Source: Thermogemmatispora sp.
Lineage (GTDB): Bacteria > Chloroflexota > Ktedonobacteria > Ktedonobacterales > Ktedonobacteraceae
Assembly (NCBI RefSeq): GCF_019683635.1
Contig: NZ_JADGIA010000004.1
Location: 1-62,523, forward strand
Direction: 5' to 3'
Length of the DNA: 62,523 nt
Below, piece by piece: positions 42,006-51,103 of the stretch; the stretch's first letter is position 1; every line of letters begins with the position of its first letter. The notes under the pieces were generated by a model. It searched no databases. It was given only the letters and a program-made list of their open reading frames with translations, and had not been told where the DNA came from. A program made the position numbers and the translations under genes.

Positions 42006-42500
42006 CTAGTGAAGACCGCGGGTCCGCCCGCTCCGGTACCAGGCGAATGGCCAGCGCCAGACCATCAGGAGCACCAGGACAGTGAAAAAGACTACCAGCG
42101 AGAACGTCAGGAAAGCATCGAGGGGGACAGGATGCTGGCGCTCGACGAAGAGCCAGCGCATTCCCATTGCCACCGGCCAGGAGATGATCCAGGCACGCAG
42201 CGTATAGAACGTCATGAGGCGCGTGCTCGTCTCCAACTTGCGACGGTAGACTCCCAGCCAGGGGGCGATCAGGAACCAGCCCAGCATGAAAGGCAGCGCC
42301 ACCGTCACGATTTGGGAAAGGAGGGCCCCGCCGTTCAACTCATGATGGCTCGTCAAGCCGAAGAAAGCAAACAGCAGAAAAACGAGTACATCCCCAACTA
42401 CCAGATTGGCCACGTAACCAGGCGTCGTCTTCAGGGGGGCAGGGGACGACGCCGGCGGCTGCTGACCAGGCTCTTCGAGGTTTCTCTCCATTGCTGCCAT
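42006..42500 (-). CDS. DUF3054 family membrane protein
   Basis: A 164-residue protein with four hydrophobic segments: GDVLVFLLFAFFGL, a central IVTVALPFMLGWFLIAPWLG, a short one ahead of MGMRWLF, and a C-terminal FSLVVFFTVLVLLMVW. The text GDVLVFLLFAFFG...H and P-F-x-x-GW fit DUF3054, an uncharacterised membrane family often near ccm or unrelated operons. It comes 117 bp after ccmD in the same direction, so it may belong to the ccm transcript. AGGAG lies 10 nt before the ATG. No catalytic residues are evident. Confidence 0.78.
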   Translation of the reverse strand: MAAMERNLEEPGQQPPASSPAPLKTTPGYVANLVVGDVLVFLLFAFFGLTSHHELNGGALLSQIVTVALPFMLGWFLIAPWLGVYRRKLETSTRLMTFYTLRAWIISWPVAMGMRWLFVERQHPVPLDAFLTFSLVVFFTVLVLLMVWRWPFAWYRSGRTRGLH

Positions 42501-42617
42501 TATTCTGTTACTCCTGAACAATCTATGCCAAAGATCATATCACAAAGGGAAGGCAAGAGAGACCAGGCTCCTTCAATCAGATAGCCATGCCTCTCTCCAC
42601 GTCTGATAGCGTGGCGG

Positions 42618-42764
42618 CTACTCCTGTCGCGCTTCGTGCTCGCGCACCAGCTCCTCAACCGCCGCCAACTCGGTGCGCACCGCGCGAATGCGCAGCGCGA
42701 CGAAGGCCAGATAAGCGAACAGCCCGGCCCACACCAGGGCGTAGGCGATGACCATATACACCAT
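42618..42764 (-). CDS. ccmD: Heme exporter protein CcmD
   Basis: A 48-residue protein with one transmembrane segment near the N-terminus (VIAYALVWAGLFAYLAFVAL) followed by a charged helix RIRAVRTELAAVEELVRE. This size, topology and position after ccmC are diagnostic of CcmD, which helps release heme-loaded CcmE from CcmABC. GGAGG is 9 nt from the ATG. It is too short for ordinary gene calling but the reading frame is clean and the place is correct. Confidence 0.86.
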   Translation of the reverse strand: MVYMVIAYALVWAGLFAYLAFVALRIRAVRTELAAVEELVREHEARQE

Positions 42765-42860
42765 GTTGTCAGTACCTCCTCTTCCTCGACGCTGGCTCCG
42801 TGTCAGGCAGGCAGCGGACCGCAGCGTAGGCCAACATCACCGGCGCTCTGCACCTTCCGC

Positions 42861-43604
42861 TTAATCGACCGCCTGCAGACGGGCGCGCAGTCGCCACGTC
42901 AGGTGTTGGAGACGCACCAGCTGATAGAGTTGGATCAGCAGCACGCAGTAAAAGAGCGTGAAGCTGACCAGAGCGAGCATCAGGACCAGCACGACCGAGG
43001 GGGGTAGGGCGCCAGGGGTGCCGATCTCCGCTGCCGGGTGGAGGGTACGCCACCAGTTTACCGATTCATAGATAATAGGGACATCGATCACGCCCAGGAT
43101 CGCCAACACCGCGCCGGCGCGCGCACTCGTGGACGTTTTGCCAAGATAGCTGCGCAGCATCAGATAAGCGATATAGAGGAACCAGAGAATCAGGCTCGTC
43201 GTCAAGCGAGCGTCCCAGGTCCACCAGGTGCCCCAGGTCGCACGACCCCAGAGCGAGCCAGTCACCAGCGTCAGCGTCGTAAAGATTGCGCCGGCCTCTG
43301 CTGCAGCCAGTGCCAGCCAGTCCCAGCGCTCGTCTTCGCGCCACAGGTAGACAGCGCCTCCCAGGGCCACGATCACGAATGAGAGCATGGCCAGCCAGGC
43401 CACCGGCACATGAAAGTAGAAAATGCGCTGTGAGAGGCCCTCGATAGCATCAGTGGGGGCATAGAGAAAGATCGCCCAGATAGAGATCATCATGCCCACA
43501 AATGCCAGGGCGCCTAGCAGCAGCGACGCAATGGGCAGGGAGGGCCTTCTCATCGGCGCTGCGGCCTCCTGAAGGGCCGCGCCTGTCTTATTGATCACAG
43601 CCAT
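42861..43604 (-). CDS. ccmC: Heme exporter protein CcmC
   Basis: A 247-residue membrane protein of the heme-handling family with about six helices. The tryptophan-rich WWD signature WGTWWTWDARLT binds heme and hands it to CcmE; conserved His residues are in YFHVPVAWLA and the C-terminal segment TLHP. The start at 43604 has AGGAGG, 12 nt away. It follows ccmB by 77 bp. All the partners of heme delivery are in this cluster. Confidence 0.95.
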   Translation of the reverse strand: MAVINKTGAALQEAAAPMRRPSLPIASLLLGALAFVGMMISIWAIFLYAPTDAIEGLSQRIFYFHVPVAWLAMLSFVIVALGGAVYLWREDERWDWLALAAAEAGAIFTTLTLVTGSLWGRATWGTWWTWDARLTTSLILWFLYIAYLMLRSYLGKTSTSARAGAVLAILGVIDVPIIYESVNWWRTLHPAAEIGTPGALPPSVVLVLMLALVSFTLFYCVLLIQLYQLVRLQHLTWRLRARLQAVD

Positions 43605-43681
43605 ACGTGCCGTTTTCCTCCTGGCGGGTTGCCGGCCCGCCGTCCCTCGTCAACAACAACAACAGCTCACTCACGCTTTGT

Positions 43682-44368
43682 TTACTCCTCAATCACATAG
43701 GAGAAGGTCAGGAGTGCCAGGCTTAAAAAGATCACGTCAAAGGCGGCCAGCAGTCCCAGCCAGGGAGGCTCGTCAGGAGCCGCGATCATCAGCGCCCCTG
43801 TGGCCCGCACTGCAGCGATCACGACCGGCACAATCAGCGGAAAGACTAACAGCGGCAGCAGCAACTCGCGCGCGCGCGTGGCGGCGGTCATCGCTGAAAA
43901 GAGGGTGCCGATGATGGCCACGCCGAGGGTGCCGAGCAGGACGATCGGGAGCAGCTCGCCGCTGAAGAGAGGGACCGAGAAGAGAGCGGCGAAGATCGGC
44001 AGGGCAACCAGTTCGACGATGCCGATGAAGAGCAGGTTGCCGAGTAACTTCGCCAGGTAGATAGCGCGGCGGTCTACCGGACAGAGCAGCAAGCGATCCA
44101 GAGAGCCACCCTCGCGCTCGGCGGCGATAGTGCGCCCCAGGCCGAGCAGGCTTGCGAAGACAAAGGCCACCCAGAGGGCACCGGGGGCCACAGCTGCCCG
44201 ATTCTCAACGCGCAGATCAAAAGCGAAATTAAAGATCACAAAGACCAACAGGGCGAAGAGGCCCATTCCCAGCCAGGTTTGCTTACTGCGCAACTCGTAA
44301 CGGATATCTTTGCCGAGAATTGCCAGCACCTGGCTGCAAAAAAGACGCAGAGTGCTCAACGTACTCAT
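43682..44368 (-). CDS. ccmB: Heme exporter protein CcmB
   Basis: A 228-residue membrane subunit of the CcmABCD complex with six hydrophobic helices. Evidence: AILGKDIRYELRSKQTWLGMGLFALLVF at the start (the family norm is a basic N-terminus before helix one), LGRTIAAEREGGSLDRLLL in the first cytoplasmic loop, which contacts the ATPase. The start overlaps the ccmA stop by one base and AGGAGG is about 10 nt upstream, so translation is coupled. Confidence 0.93.
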   Translation of the reverse strand: MSTLSTLRLFCSQVLAILGKDIRYELRSKQTWLGMGLFALLVFVIFNFAFDLRVENRAAVAPGALWVAFVFASLLGLGRTIAAEREGGSLDRLLLCPVDRRAIYLAKLLGNLLFIGIVELVALPIFAALFSVPLFSGELLPIVLLGTLGVAIIGTLFSAMTAATRARELLLPLLVFPLIVPVVIAAVRATGALMIAAPDEPPWLGLLAAFDVIFLSLALLTFSYVIEE

Positions 44369-45192
44369 CAGCCAACCACCTCCTGATAGGCCCGGCGCAC
44401 CTGTGCCAGCTCCAGGCCCGCCACGGCCTCCTGATAGACGATCCGTCCACCTTTGAGCATCACCAGGCGATCTGCCTGCTGCAGAGCAAACTCCGGTCGA
44501 TGGGTCGTCAGGATCAGCGTTCCACCTTCAGCCATATGCTCGGCCAGCAACGTAGACAGGAGGGCCGTGCCAGCTTCATCCAGCCCTGTTTCGGCCTCAT
44601 CCAGCAGGAGCAGGCGCGGCCCATGTAGCAAAGCGCGAGCCAGGGCCAGGCGTTGCAGCTGGCCGCGCGAGAGTGAGCCGACGCGGTCACGGGCACGTCG
44701 AGCCAGACCGACCCGCTCCAGCAGCGAGAGTGCGCGCTCGCGTCCTCTCGCTACCCCATACATGCGCGCGAAGAAGAGCAAGTTTTCCAGAGCGGTCAGC
44801 TCCTCATAAAGATAGGGTTGATGCGCCACGAAGCCCACCAGCCGCCGTACCTCCTGGGCATCGTGCACACAGTCCAGGCCCGCCACCAGGGCTTGACCTG
44901 CCGTGGGGCGCGTCAGACAGGCCAGGATACGCAGGAGCGTCGTTTTGCCGGCTCCGTTGGCGCCTAGCAAAGCAAGCCGCTCGCCGGCCCGCAGGCTCAG
45001 ATCGATCCCGCGTAGCACTGGGCGAAAGGCGAAACTCTTCCTCAGCCCCTGGATCTCCACTAAAGGCCGCTCCGCCTCTGGCCGGGGAGACGTCTCCTGC
45101 CTTCCAGCTTCTTGAGCCAGTGAAGACCCCTCTGTACAGGTCTGATCAGGCCGTTGCCTGCTTACTCGCTCATCGCTACCTGTGTATGTCAT
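44368..45192 (-). CDS. ccmA: Heme-export ABC ATPase CcmA
   Basis: A 274-residue ABC ATPase. Walker A is LLGANGAGKTTLL, the signature is SLSRGQLQRLALAR (C-motif variant LSRGQ), Walker B is LLLLDEAETGLD, and the switch His is in LILTTHR. A polar N-terminal tail of 40 residues precedes the domain. ATP hydrolysis drives release of heme-CcmE from CcmC. It overlaps ccmB by one base. The start at 45192 has a weak ribosome site. Confidence 0.94.
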   Translation of the reverse strand: MTYTGSDERVSRQRPDQTCTEGSSLAQEAGRQETSPRPEAERPLVEIQGLRKSFAFRPVLRGIDLSLRAGERLALLGANGAGKTTLLRILACLTRPTAGQALVAGLDCVHDAQEVRRLVGFVAHQPYLYEELTALENLLFFARMYGVARGRERALSLLERVGLARRARDRVGSLSRGQLQRLALARALLHGPRLLLLDEAETGLDEAGTALLSTLLAEHMAEGGTLILTTHRPEFALQQADRLVMLKGGRIVYQEAVAGLELAQVRRAYQEVVG

Positions 45193-45300
45193 TCCGCTCC
45201 GCTTCTCTTCTTATCGTCAGCCTCTAGTGCCTGCCTGCTCTCTGCGGCGGCCTGGCTGGCTGGTCAGCTCCAGATGTCCCGCCTCGCGTGGTGCCGCGCC

Positions 45301-46722
45301 TCAGCTTTTCCCTGAGCGACGTTTGGCGTTGGAAGATGAGCGCGAACTCTCCACGGTCTGGCGCTCCTTCGCCCCGCGGCGGTGCTCTTTTTCCTGCTCA
45401 AGGCTCATCAGAACGCGCAGACGCTCCTTGATCCTGGCCCGCTCCTCGGTGTACTCCGCCTTCTTGAGCCGTCCCTCCTCGAAAGCCTTATCCAGCTCCA
45501 GCAACTGGCGCAGGAGGCGATCCTGCTCACTGCTCCCGGCGTCGGCCTTGCCGCGGGTGGGCGTTGCCTCGGGCTGCGCATGCTCCGCATGTGCGCTAGC
45601 CGAACGCTTCTGGGCATGCTGGCGCCCCCGAGGCTTGCTCTCACGCCAGCGCTGGAAGAGATGATAGAGCAGCGAGGATAGCACAATGATCGCCAGCATC
45701 ACCAGTACGCCACCGACCAGCCAGACCCAGGTTGGAACCACGAGCAACCCCTGGCTTTGGCTCTGACCGCTGCCCAGCGGCAGACCCTGCAGCTTGACAT
45801 GAACCTGGTCGCCGCTGCGGAAATTCTGGTTCTGCAGCAGCAGATAGGGATGGCTGTTCGCCGTCATCAGCCCCTTGGAGGGCAACGCGCCCGAGCTGGC
45901 CTGCAGGGCAGGAGGCGTCAAGACCGAGAGCTGAACCGTTGGATAGAAGAACGTATAGGCAAAATCATAGCTAGTGCTCTGATAAGGCACCTCGAATGAG
46001 AAAGAAAATTGTGTCTCGCCCGGAGGCACCGCCGCATCGCTGGCGAAGCCACCTGCGACCTGAATGGCCTCGACGCTGTTAAAACCCTGGTCCAGGGCCA
46101 CATTGCGCGCGCCCTGGGGCAGCGAGAAGAGCAGGGCGTTAGGGCGTCCCTGGCTGGCGTTCAGCGACCCCACATAGGTTGTCTTCCCCACATTCTGGAA
46201 AAAGTAGATCTCCGAAACCGTGAACGTTCCCTTGCTGGCATCCGGCTCATGAATAAGAATCGTGGCCTGGACCACGGCCAGATCCGCGCTACTGCTGGTA
46301 GCATCGTAGACTGTTAGCTCGATCTGCTGTACGGCCTGTTTACTGAAATCAACCAGGTCAGAGACATATTGAGCCCCCTGGTAGCGCGTATAGACCGCAT
46401 ACTTGAGCGTGCTGGCTGTGGCCAGGCCAGTGAAGAGAAAGGCCCCCTGGCTATCGGTCTTAAGCGTAGTCAGATCGCGAGCCGAGCCGTCCTGAGCCAT
46501 CTGCAGCGTCACGCTTTGTCCCGCTACCGGCGCATTGTTATGGGTTCCGTTGACCAGATGACCGCGGATCGTGCCCGTGCCGGCGCCGCTCGCTGCCTGC
46601 GCTGGAGCTACTGGCATCAGGAGCCAGAGCAGCGAAAGGAGCGATAACAGAGATATCGTCAAAGTTAAGATAAGGCGACCAACGGCAGGCCCAGCACTAG
46701 ACACCGTTGCTTCTTCCGACAT
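45301..46722 (-). CDS. Membrane-anchored extracytoplasmic protein of the ccm cluster
   Basis: A 473-residue protein in the ccm operon without a known name. A signal-like N-terminal helix (LTLTISLLSLLSLLWLL) ends in AQAASG. Next is a beta-rich part starting GTIRGHLVNGTHNNAPVAG, like carboxypeptidase-regulatory or transthyretin-type modules, then a second beta-rich part. A C-terminal helix (VWLVGGVLVMLAIIVLSSLLY) is followed by a charged coiled-coil tail with RLLRQLLELDKAFEEGRL. This last text resembles that of the CcmI-like neighbour. Its start lies inside the 3' end of that gene (26-bp overlap). It may take part in apocytochrome handling or be a shared membrane scaffold. Confidence 0.75.
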   Translation of the reverse strand: MSEEATVSSAGPAVGRLILTLTISLLSLLSLLWLLMPVAPAQAASGAGTGTIRGHLVNGTHNNAPVAGQSVTLQMAQDGSARDLTTLKTDSQGAFLFTGLATASTLKYAVYTRYQGAQYVSDLVDFSKQAVQQIELTVYDATSSSADLAVVQATILIHEPDASKGTFTVSEIYFFQNVGKTTYVGSLNASQGRPNALLFSLPQGARNVALDQGFNSVEAIQVAGGFASDAAVPPGETQFSFSFEVPYQSTSYDFAYTFFYPTVQLSVLTPPALQASSGALPSKGLMTANSHPYLLLQNQNFRSGDQVHVKLQGLPLGSGQSQSQGLLVVPTWVWLVGGVLVMLAIIVLSSLLYHLFQRWRESKPRGRQHAQKRSASAHAEHAQPEATPTRGKADAGSSEQDRLLRQLLELDKAFEEGRLKKAEYTEERARIKERLRVLMSLEQEKEHRRGAKERQTVESSRSSSNAKRRSGKS

Positions 46723-47092
46723 CTTCCTCCCTCAACAGGCGCAATCGCTCTTCAATCAGGGCATCGAGTTCCTTTTCGCGTGTATGGCGCTCCTTGATAG
46801 CGAGCAGCGCGCGCCGCAGATAGCGCTCCCGCAAGGAGCGGTAATCAGTTTCCGTCAAATTGCCAAGTTGATATTCCAGCTCCACCTCGTGGAGGGCAGC
46901 GCGCGCTGCTGTCTCCTCTTCAGATGGAGCCAGCGGCGGTGAGGCAGCCCCGGTCAAGTCTCCCCCTGCTTCAGCGGAGACACCTGCTTGGTGACCTGCC
47001 GGGCGTACCAGCGGGTAGAGCACCAGGGCCAGGGCTAGCAGCCCGAGGGGGACAGCTAGCAGCAGAGCCAGTGGCGAGCCAGGGAAGATCAT
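46697..47092 (-). CDS. CcmI-like small membrane protein
   Basis: A 131-residue protein: one N-terminal membrane helix (LALLLAVPLGLLALALVLY), a spacer, then a helical hairpin VELEYQLGNLTETDYRSLRERYL and a basic tail. The text ELEYQLGNLTETDY with a following basic helix resembles the 'membrane hinge' in CcmI/CcmH-type proteins; the TPR part of E. coli CcmI is absent. It lies directly between ccmH and the orphan gene, with a one-base overlap at its start, as CcmI does in other ccm clusters. The name is therefore by position and shape. Confidence 0.7.
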   Translation of the reverse strand: MIFPGSPLALLLAVPLGLLALALVLYPLVRPAGHQAGVSAEAGGDLTGAASPPLAPSEEETAARAALHEVELEYQLGNLTETDYRSLRERYLRRALLAIKERHTREKELDALIEERLRLLREEDVGRSNGV

Positions 47093-47661
47093 CAGTACCC
47101 CCTCTGTGCATGCGATGGCTGGAAGAGCGGATCATCGGCGGCCAGCTCGGCCTCTAACTCTGCGCGATAGCGCTCCAACTCCTCGTCAGGCTCGGCCCCC
47201 GAGGGCACGATCTCCACGGCAGCCGAAGCGGAAGGAGAATCAGCCGCCCGGCGTTGACGCCACTCACGCACGACGAAGAAGATGAGCACAGCGCCACCCA
47301 GAAGCATGGCCGGTGGGATCAGCCAGACAAGCAGACTGAAGCCCTGGCGAGGCGGATTCCAGAGGATCGTCTCCCCGTAGCGATCCACAAAGTACTGGAT
47401 CACTTCCTGCTCCGAGCGGCCCTCTTGAAGCTGTTGGCGAATGACCGCACGCATCTGCTGAGCCAGCTCTGAAGGCGAATCCTGAACCGACTCGCCCTGG
47501 CAGATGGGGCAGCGCAACTGAGAAGCCACCTCGGCGACCCGCTGATCCAGGGTCGTTGGCTTTGGATGGGAGAGGTAAACAAACCACCAAACGAGCGCGA
47601 TGCTCACAACGAGCAGCAGCCCCACCGCCGGGACCAGCGCTCGCATCGGCAATCGTCTCAT
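47092..47661 (-). CDS. ccmH: Cytochrome c maturation protein CcmH
   Basis: A 189-residue thiol-handling subunit that keeps apocytochrome CxxCH cysteines reduced. The redox motif is LRCPICQGESVQDS (family norm LRCPxCQ) in a three-helix domain on the outside; a membrane helix near the start and another near residue 115 (LLVWLIPPAMLLGGAVLIFFVV) anchor it. The C-terminus is a 50-residue acidic tail. It overlaps ccmF by 4 bp (ATGA) and is followed by the CcmI-like gene. Confidence 0.94.
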   Translation of the reverse strand: MRRLPMRALVPAVGLLLVVSIALVWWFVYLSHPKPTTLDQRVAEVASQLRCPICQGESVQDSPSELAQQMRAVIRQQLQEGRSEQEVIQYFVDRYGETILWNPPRQGFSLLVWLIPPAMLLGGAVLIFFVVREWRQRRAADSPSASAAVEIVPSGAEPDEELERYRAELEAELAADDPLFQPSHAQRGY

Positions 47662-49835
47662 TGGCTCACCTCCTCTCCAGGTTCCCTCAAACTAGAGTCA
47701 GAAGGGCCTGGCGCGGACGGTGTTGCTGCGCGCTCAATGGCCTGAGCCGAGGCAACGACCGCTTTCTCCTGGGCGCTGGCCTTTCCAGTGCTGGAGCCTG
47801 TAAGGGCCTTCGAAGCCTGAACGGGCGGCCTGCCAGGTACCGTGGTCCCCTCGGCGATAGTGAGCGGGCTTGTCAGGCGGCCTGAGCGCAAGCGCGTAGG
47901 CGGCTCCGGCCACCAGCAGACCACGCCGCCCAGAATCAAGACCAGTCCACCGAGCCAGACCAGGACCGTCAGCGGATTCACATAAATATGGATCGTTGCC
48001 TGGGCAGCCCCCTGCCAGTCTTCAAGGAAGACATAAAGGTCCGTCAGCCCGTAGGTTGTAATCGAGATCATACTGGCCGGCTGGTCGCTGAAATTATGAT
48101 AGATCTGGCGCCCAGGGTAGATATAGCGCAGGAGCTGGCCATGCTGCCAGATCTGGAACTGAGCTACCACCACATCTTTCTCGGGATAGAAATCCTCGAT
48201 GTTGCCCAGATAGACGAGCTGGTAGCCGGCGATACTCACCTGCTGGCCAGGCTTCAAGGTCGCGTCGCTCTGTTGCTGGAAGAAGTGGGAGCCAACGACC
48301 CCGACGGCCAAAATCAGCAGGCCGAGATGAACCAGGTAGCCTCCATAGCGGCGGCGATAGCGTGCAAAGAGCATCAGCAGCGCGCGCACGTACGACTCGC
48401 CGTGGCGGTGGCGTACCCGTACCCCACGCCATAACTCATACAGGATTGCGCAGCCGGTGAAGCTACAGACCGCAAAGGCCACATTTGCCCACAACGACGG
48501 AACCCCAAGCAGAGGCAGAATGGCGGCGCAGAGAGCCGCCAGCAGGGCGGGGGGAGCCAAATTGCGGCGCAATGCCTGGAATGACGTACGACGCCAGGCC
48601 AGGAGCGGGCCAATTCCCATAGCCAGCAGGAGCAACAAGAAGAGAGGGCCAGTCACCTGATTATAGAAAGGCGCCCCGACGCTCATCTCCTGATGGCGCA
48701 CAGCCGCTGAAATCAGCGGGAAGAGCGTCCCCCAGAGCGTGGCAAAGGCGATCCCGACCAGCAGTAAATTGTTCACCAGAAAGATCCCCTCGCGCGAGAC
48801 CACCGAATCAAACTCCTGCTCAGCGCGCAGGCGGGGCAAGCGGAACAGGAAAAGGCCCAGGCTGAAGACGATCACCAGCGCCAGGAAAGCCAGGAAATAG
48901 GAACCGATGGTCGAGTAAGCGAAAGAGTGGACCGAGCTAATGATGCCACTGCGCACCTCGAAGGTGCCGAAGATTGACAGAGCGAAAGAGGCGATGACCA
49001 GCGCCAGATTCCAGACCTTCAGCATACCGCGGCGCTCCTGCACCATTGTCGAGTGCAGGAAAGCCGTCGCCGTCAGCCAGGGCAAGAGTGCAGCATTCTC
49101 CACCGGGTCCCAGCCCCAATAGCCGCCCCAGCCGAGGACATGGTAGGCCCACCAGGCTCCCATGAGCAACCCGGCGCTCTGGATCGTCCAGGCTGCCAGC
49201 ATCCAACGTCGGAGCGCGCGCAGCCATTCACTATCGAGCCGGCCCGTAATCATCGCTGCCACCGCAAAGGCGAAAGGCAGCGAAAAACTCATATAACCCA
49301 TCAGCAGCAGCGGCGGATGCAGCAGCATGCCCGGGTCCATCAACAGCGGATTCAGCCCCACACCGTCGGCGGGAGGATGGGCAAGGCGTACAAAAGGACT
49401 GGAGACTGTCGCCAGTACCACCAGAAAAAAGGCTTCGATGGCCATCAGCGTCGCCAGGACATAGGGGACCAGGGCCGCAGGCGCGCGGTGCGAGGTCACC
49501 ACGAAGATGGCTGAGAACAACGCCAGCGTCAATGCCCAGTAGAGCAGCGAACCCTCCTGACCGCCGTAGAAAGCCGCTGTCACATAGTACCAGGGCATGC
49601 TCAGGCTAGAGTGCTGCGCCACATAGCTGACGCCAAAATCGTGCAGCAAGAATGAGGCTACCAAAGCCCCCGAGGCCAGCAGCAGGAAAGCCGCCACCGC
49701 CAGTGTCGCCCGTCGGGCGCTCGCCACCAGCGCCTCACTCTGCCGCAAAGCTCCAGCCACCGCCGCCACCGGCGTATAGATCGCGAAAAGCAGCGCCAAC
49801 AGAATAGCGCTCGCGCCCAGATCAGAAACGTACAC
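47658..49835 (-). CDS. ccmF: Heme lyase subunit CcmF
   Basis: A 725-residue polytopic protein that joins heme to apocytochrome c. The heme-handling WWD signature is WGGYWGWDPVENAALLPWL, preceded by conserved His (LHPPLLLMGYM). About fourteen helices and a periplasmic loop near the C-terminus fit the family. I start at GTG 49835, where a GGGAG-type ribosome site lies 9 nt upstream; a longer in-frame start at 49895 has none. The C-terminal 80 residues are polar and probably cytosolic. It overlaps ccmH by 4 bp. Confidence 0.94.
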   Translation of the reverse strand: MYVSDLGASAILLALLFAIYTPVAAVAGALRQSEALVASARRATLAVAAFLLLASGALVASFLLHDFGVSYVAQHSSLSMPWYYVTAAFYGGQEGSLLYWALTLALFSAIFVVTSHRAPAALVPYVLATLMAIEAFFLVVLATVSSPFVRLAHPPADGVGLNPLLMDPGMLLHPPLLLMGYMSFSLPFAFAVAAMITGRLDSEWLRALRRWMLAAWTIQSAGLLMGAWWAYHVLGWGGYWGWDPVENAALLPWLTATAFLHSTMVQERRGMLKVWNLALVIASFALSIFGTFEVRSGIISSVHSFAYSTIGSYFLAFLALVIVFSLGLFLFRLPRLRAEQEFDSVVSREGIFLVNNLLLVGIAFATLWGTLFPLISAAVRHQEMSVGAPFYNQVTGPLFLLLLLAMGIGPLLAWRRTSFQALRRNLAPPALLAALCAAILPLLGVPSLWANVAFAVCSFTGCAILYELWRGVRVRHRHGESYVRALLMLFARYRRRYGGYLVHLGLLILAVGVVGSHFFQQQSDATLKPGQQVSIAGYQLVYLGNIEDFYPEKDVVVAQFQIWQHGQLLRYIYPGRQIYHNFSDQPASMISITTYGLTDLYVFLEDWQGAAQATIHIYVNPLTVLVWLGGLVLILGGVVCWWPEPPTRLRSGRLTSPLTIAEGTTVPGRPPVQASKALTGSSTGKASAQEKAVVASAQAIERAATPSAPGPSDSSLREPGEEVSQ

Positions 49836-49964
49836 AGCTCTCTTCTCCCTCGAAAACACTTCCACAGTGGGCCAGTCTCTCAAGCAGGCGGCCACTGTGG
49901 CAGGCAGAGAAGGCAGAGATCAGCCGAAGACCGAAACATAGCAGGGCCATTACCAGATCCAGCC

Positions 49965-50495
49965 TCAACTGCTGCTGGGTGTTGGCGTCGCGGCCTGGAA
50001 CTTCGAAGGGCACTTGGCCAGCAGCGTCTGAGCCTCGAAGGTGCCCTGGCCGTGATAGTAGCCCTCAACCACCACCTGGATGCCCGCCCGGAAAATATCA
50101 GGAACGACGCCGCTGTACACCACTGGCAACGACTGCCGGTTATCTGTAATCACAAAGCTCAGCGTCTGATCGTGGCGCTCGATCGAGCCGGGCTGTACCA
50201 CACCCATCACCCGTACCGCCTGACTACTGCAGGTCGTACAGTGCTTCAACTCGGCGATCGTCATATAGTAGACAGCGCTGGAGCGCGTATTCGCCACAAT
50301 CAAATAGACGACAGCAGCGGCGATTGCCAGACCAGCGACCAGCAGACCAGCCGGCCAGCGCCGGCGCCGGCGCACTGGAGCCTGGACGGTATCCTTCTCA
50401 GTCTGAGTAGAAACCACAGCCGACTGCACGAAGGGAACCTCCATATAACTAGAAGGCGAGCCTGAGCCACAGGCGAACAAGCCCGCGCTTCCCAC
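49965..50495 (-). CDS. ccmE: Heme chaperone CcmE, Cys-type variant
   Basis: A 176-residue heme chaperone. A polar, Arg-rich N-terminus (VRRRRRW) leads to one membrane helix and a beta-barrel (OB-fold) domain: SSAVYYMTIAEL, VRVMGVVQPGSIERHDQ, VVVEGYYHGQGTFEAQTLLAKCPSKF. In E. coli the last motif is HxxxY, where His binds heme covalently; here it is CPSKF, so Cys replaces His and Phe replaces Tyr. Cys-type (CxxxY) CcmE proteins are known from archaea and several Gram-positive-like lineages. The start is uncertain (GTG 50495 or ATG 50444). Confidence 0.9.
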   Translation of the reverse strand: MGSAGLFACGSGSPSSYMEVPFVQSAVVSTQTEKDTVQAPVRRRRRWPAGLLVAGLAIAAAVVYLIVANTRSSAVYYMTIAELKHCTTCSSQAVRVMGVVQPGSIERHDQTLSFVITDNRQSLPVVYSGVVPDIFRAGIQVVVEGYYHGQGTFEAQTLLAKCPSKFQAATPTPSSS

Positions 50496-50623
50496 TCATG
50501 CTTACTTCCATGCGCTTGCTCTTGCTCACATCGCCCGCTCCTCTGGCTGTCGGAGCGCGACATCCTGACCACCGCAAGCGGGGCAGAGCGGACAGTCAGC
50601 CAAGAGCACGCCACTTGAATCGG

Positions 50624-51103
50624 CTAACGACTTGTGAGGCTAGCCTCGAACAGGATATTGAGCAAGGCGCCGAGGGCGAAGACCACAACACCCAGGGCCA
50701 GCATCAAGCGAGGGGCAACCTGAGCAAAGCGCGATGAGCGACGAGCCAGCCGGCGGATCGAACTTTGTCCCAGATAAAAAGCCAAGGCGAACAAAGCCAA
50801 CGCCAGCGCGATTTTCAAGCTCAACGTCAGCAGATAAGGCCAGCCGAGGCTCGTCTCCGTCAGGCGGTCCACCGTTAAGAAGGCTCCGCTCACCAGGAGC
50901 AGGCCGACGCAGCCATTGACCAGGCGTCTAAAGCGCGCTGCGATTTTTGCGGCCAGCTCAGGCGCGGGAGCCAGGCGCAAGGCCGGCTGAACCACCAGCA
51001 AATACATGGCACTGCCACCGACCCAGGTAGCAGCGGCCAGCGTATGGATCACCCGCATAATCAGCAGCAGCCCCTGCGGCAGCAGCGCCGGCAGCCAGTC
51101 CAT
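50624..51103 (-). CDS. CopD-like small membrane protein
   Basis: A 159-residue protein with four hydrophobic segments. VIHTLAAATWVGGSAMYLLVVQPAL is the histidine and tryptophan stretch of the CopD (copper resistance D) domain family; a second helix contains GLLLVSGAFLT and the last has ALGVVVFALGALLNIL. CopD-like domains are thought to handle copper or heme-linked redox partners in the membrane. It lies between the thioredoxin-like gene and ccmE, with gaps of about 120 bp each side, and may serve cytochrome assembly. Copper or heme binding is unproven. Confidence 0.78.
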   Translation of the reverse strand: MDWLPALLPQGLLLIMRVIHTLAAATWVGGSAMYLLVVQPALRLAPAPELAAKIAARFRRLVNGCVGLLLVSGAFLTVDRLTETSLGWPYLLTLSLKIALALALFALAFYLGQSSIRRLARRSSRFAQVAPRLMLALGVVVFALGALLNILFEASLTSR

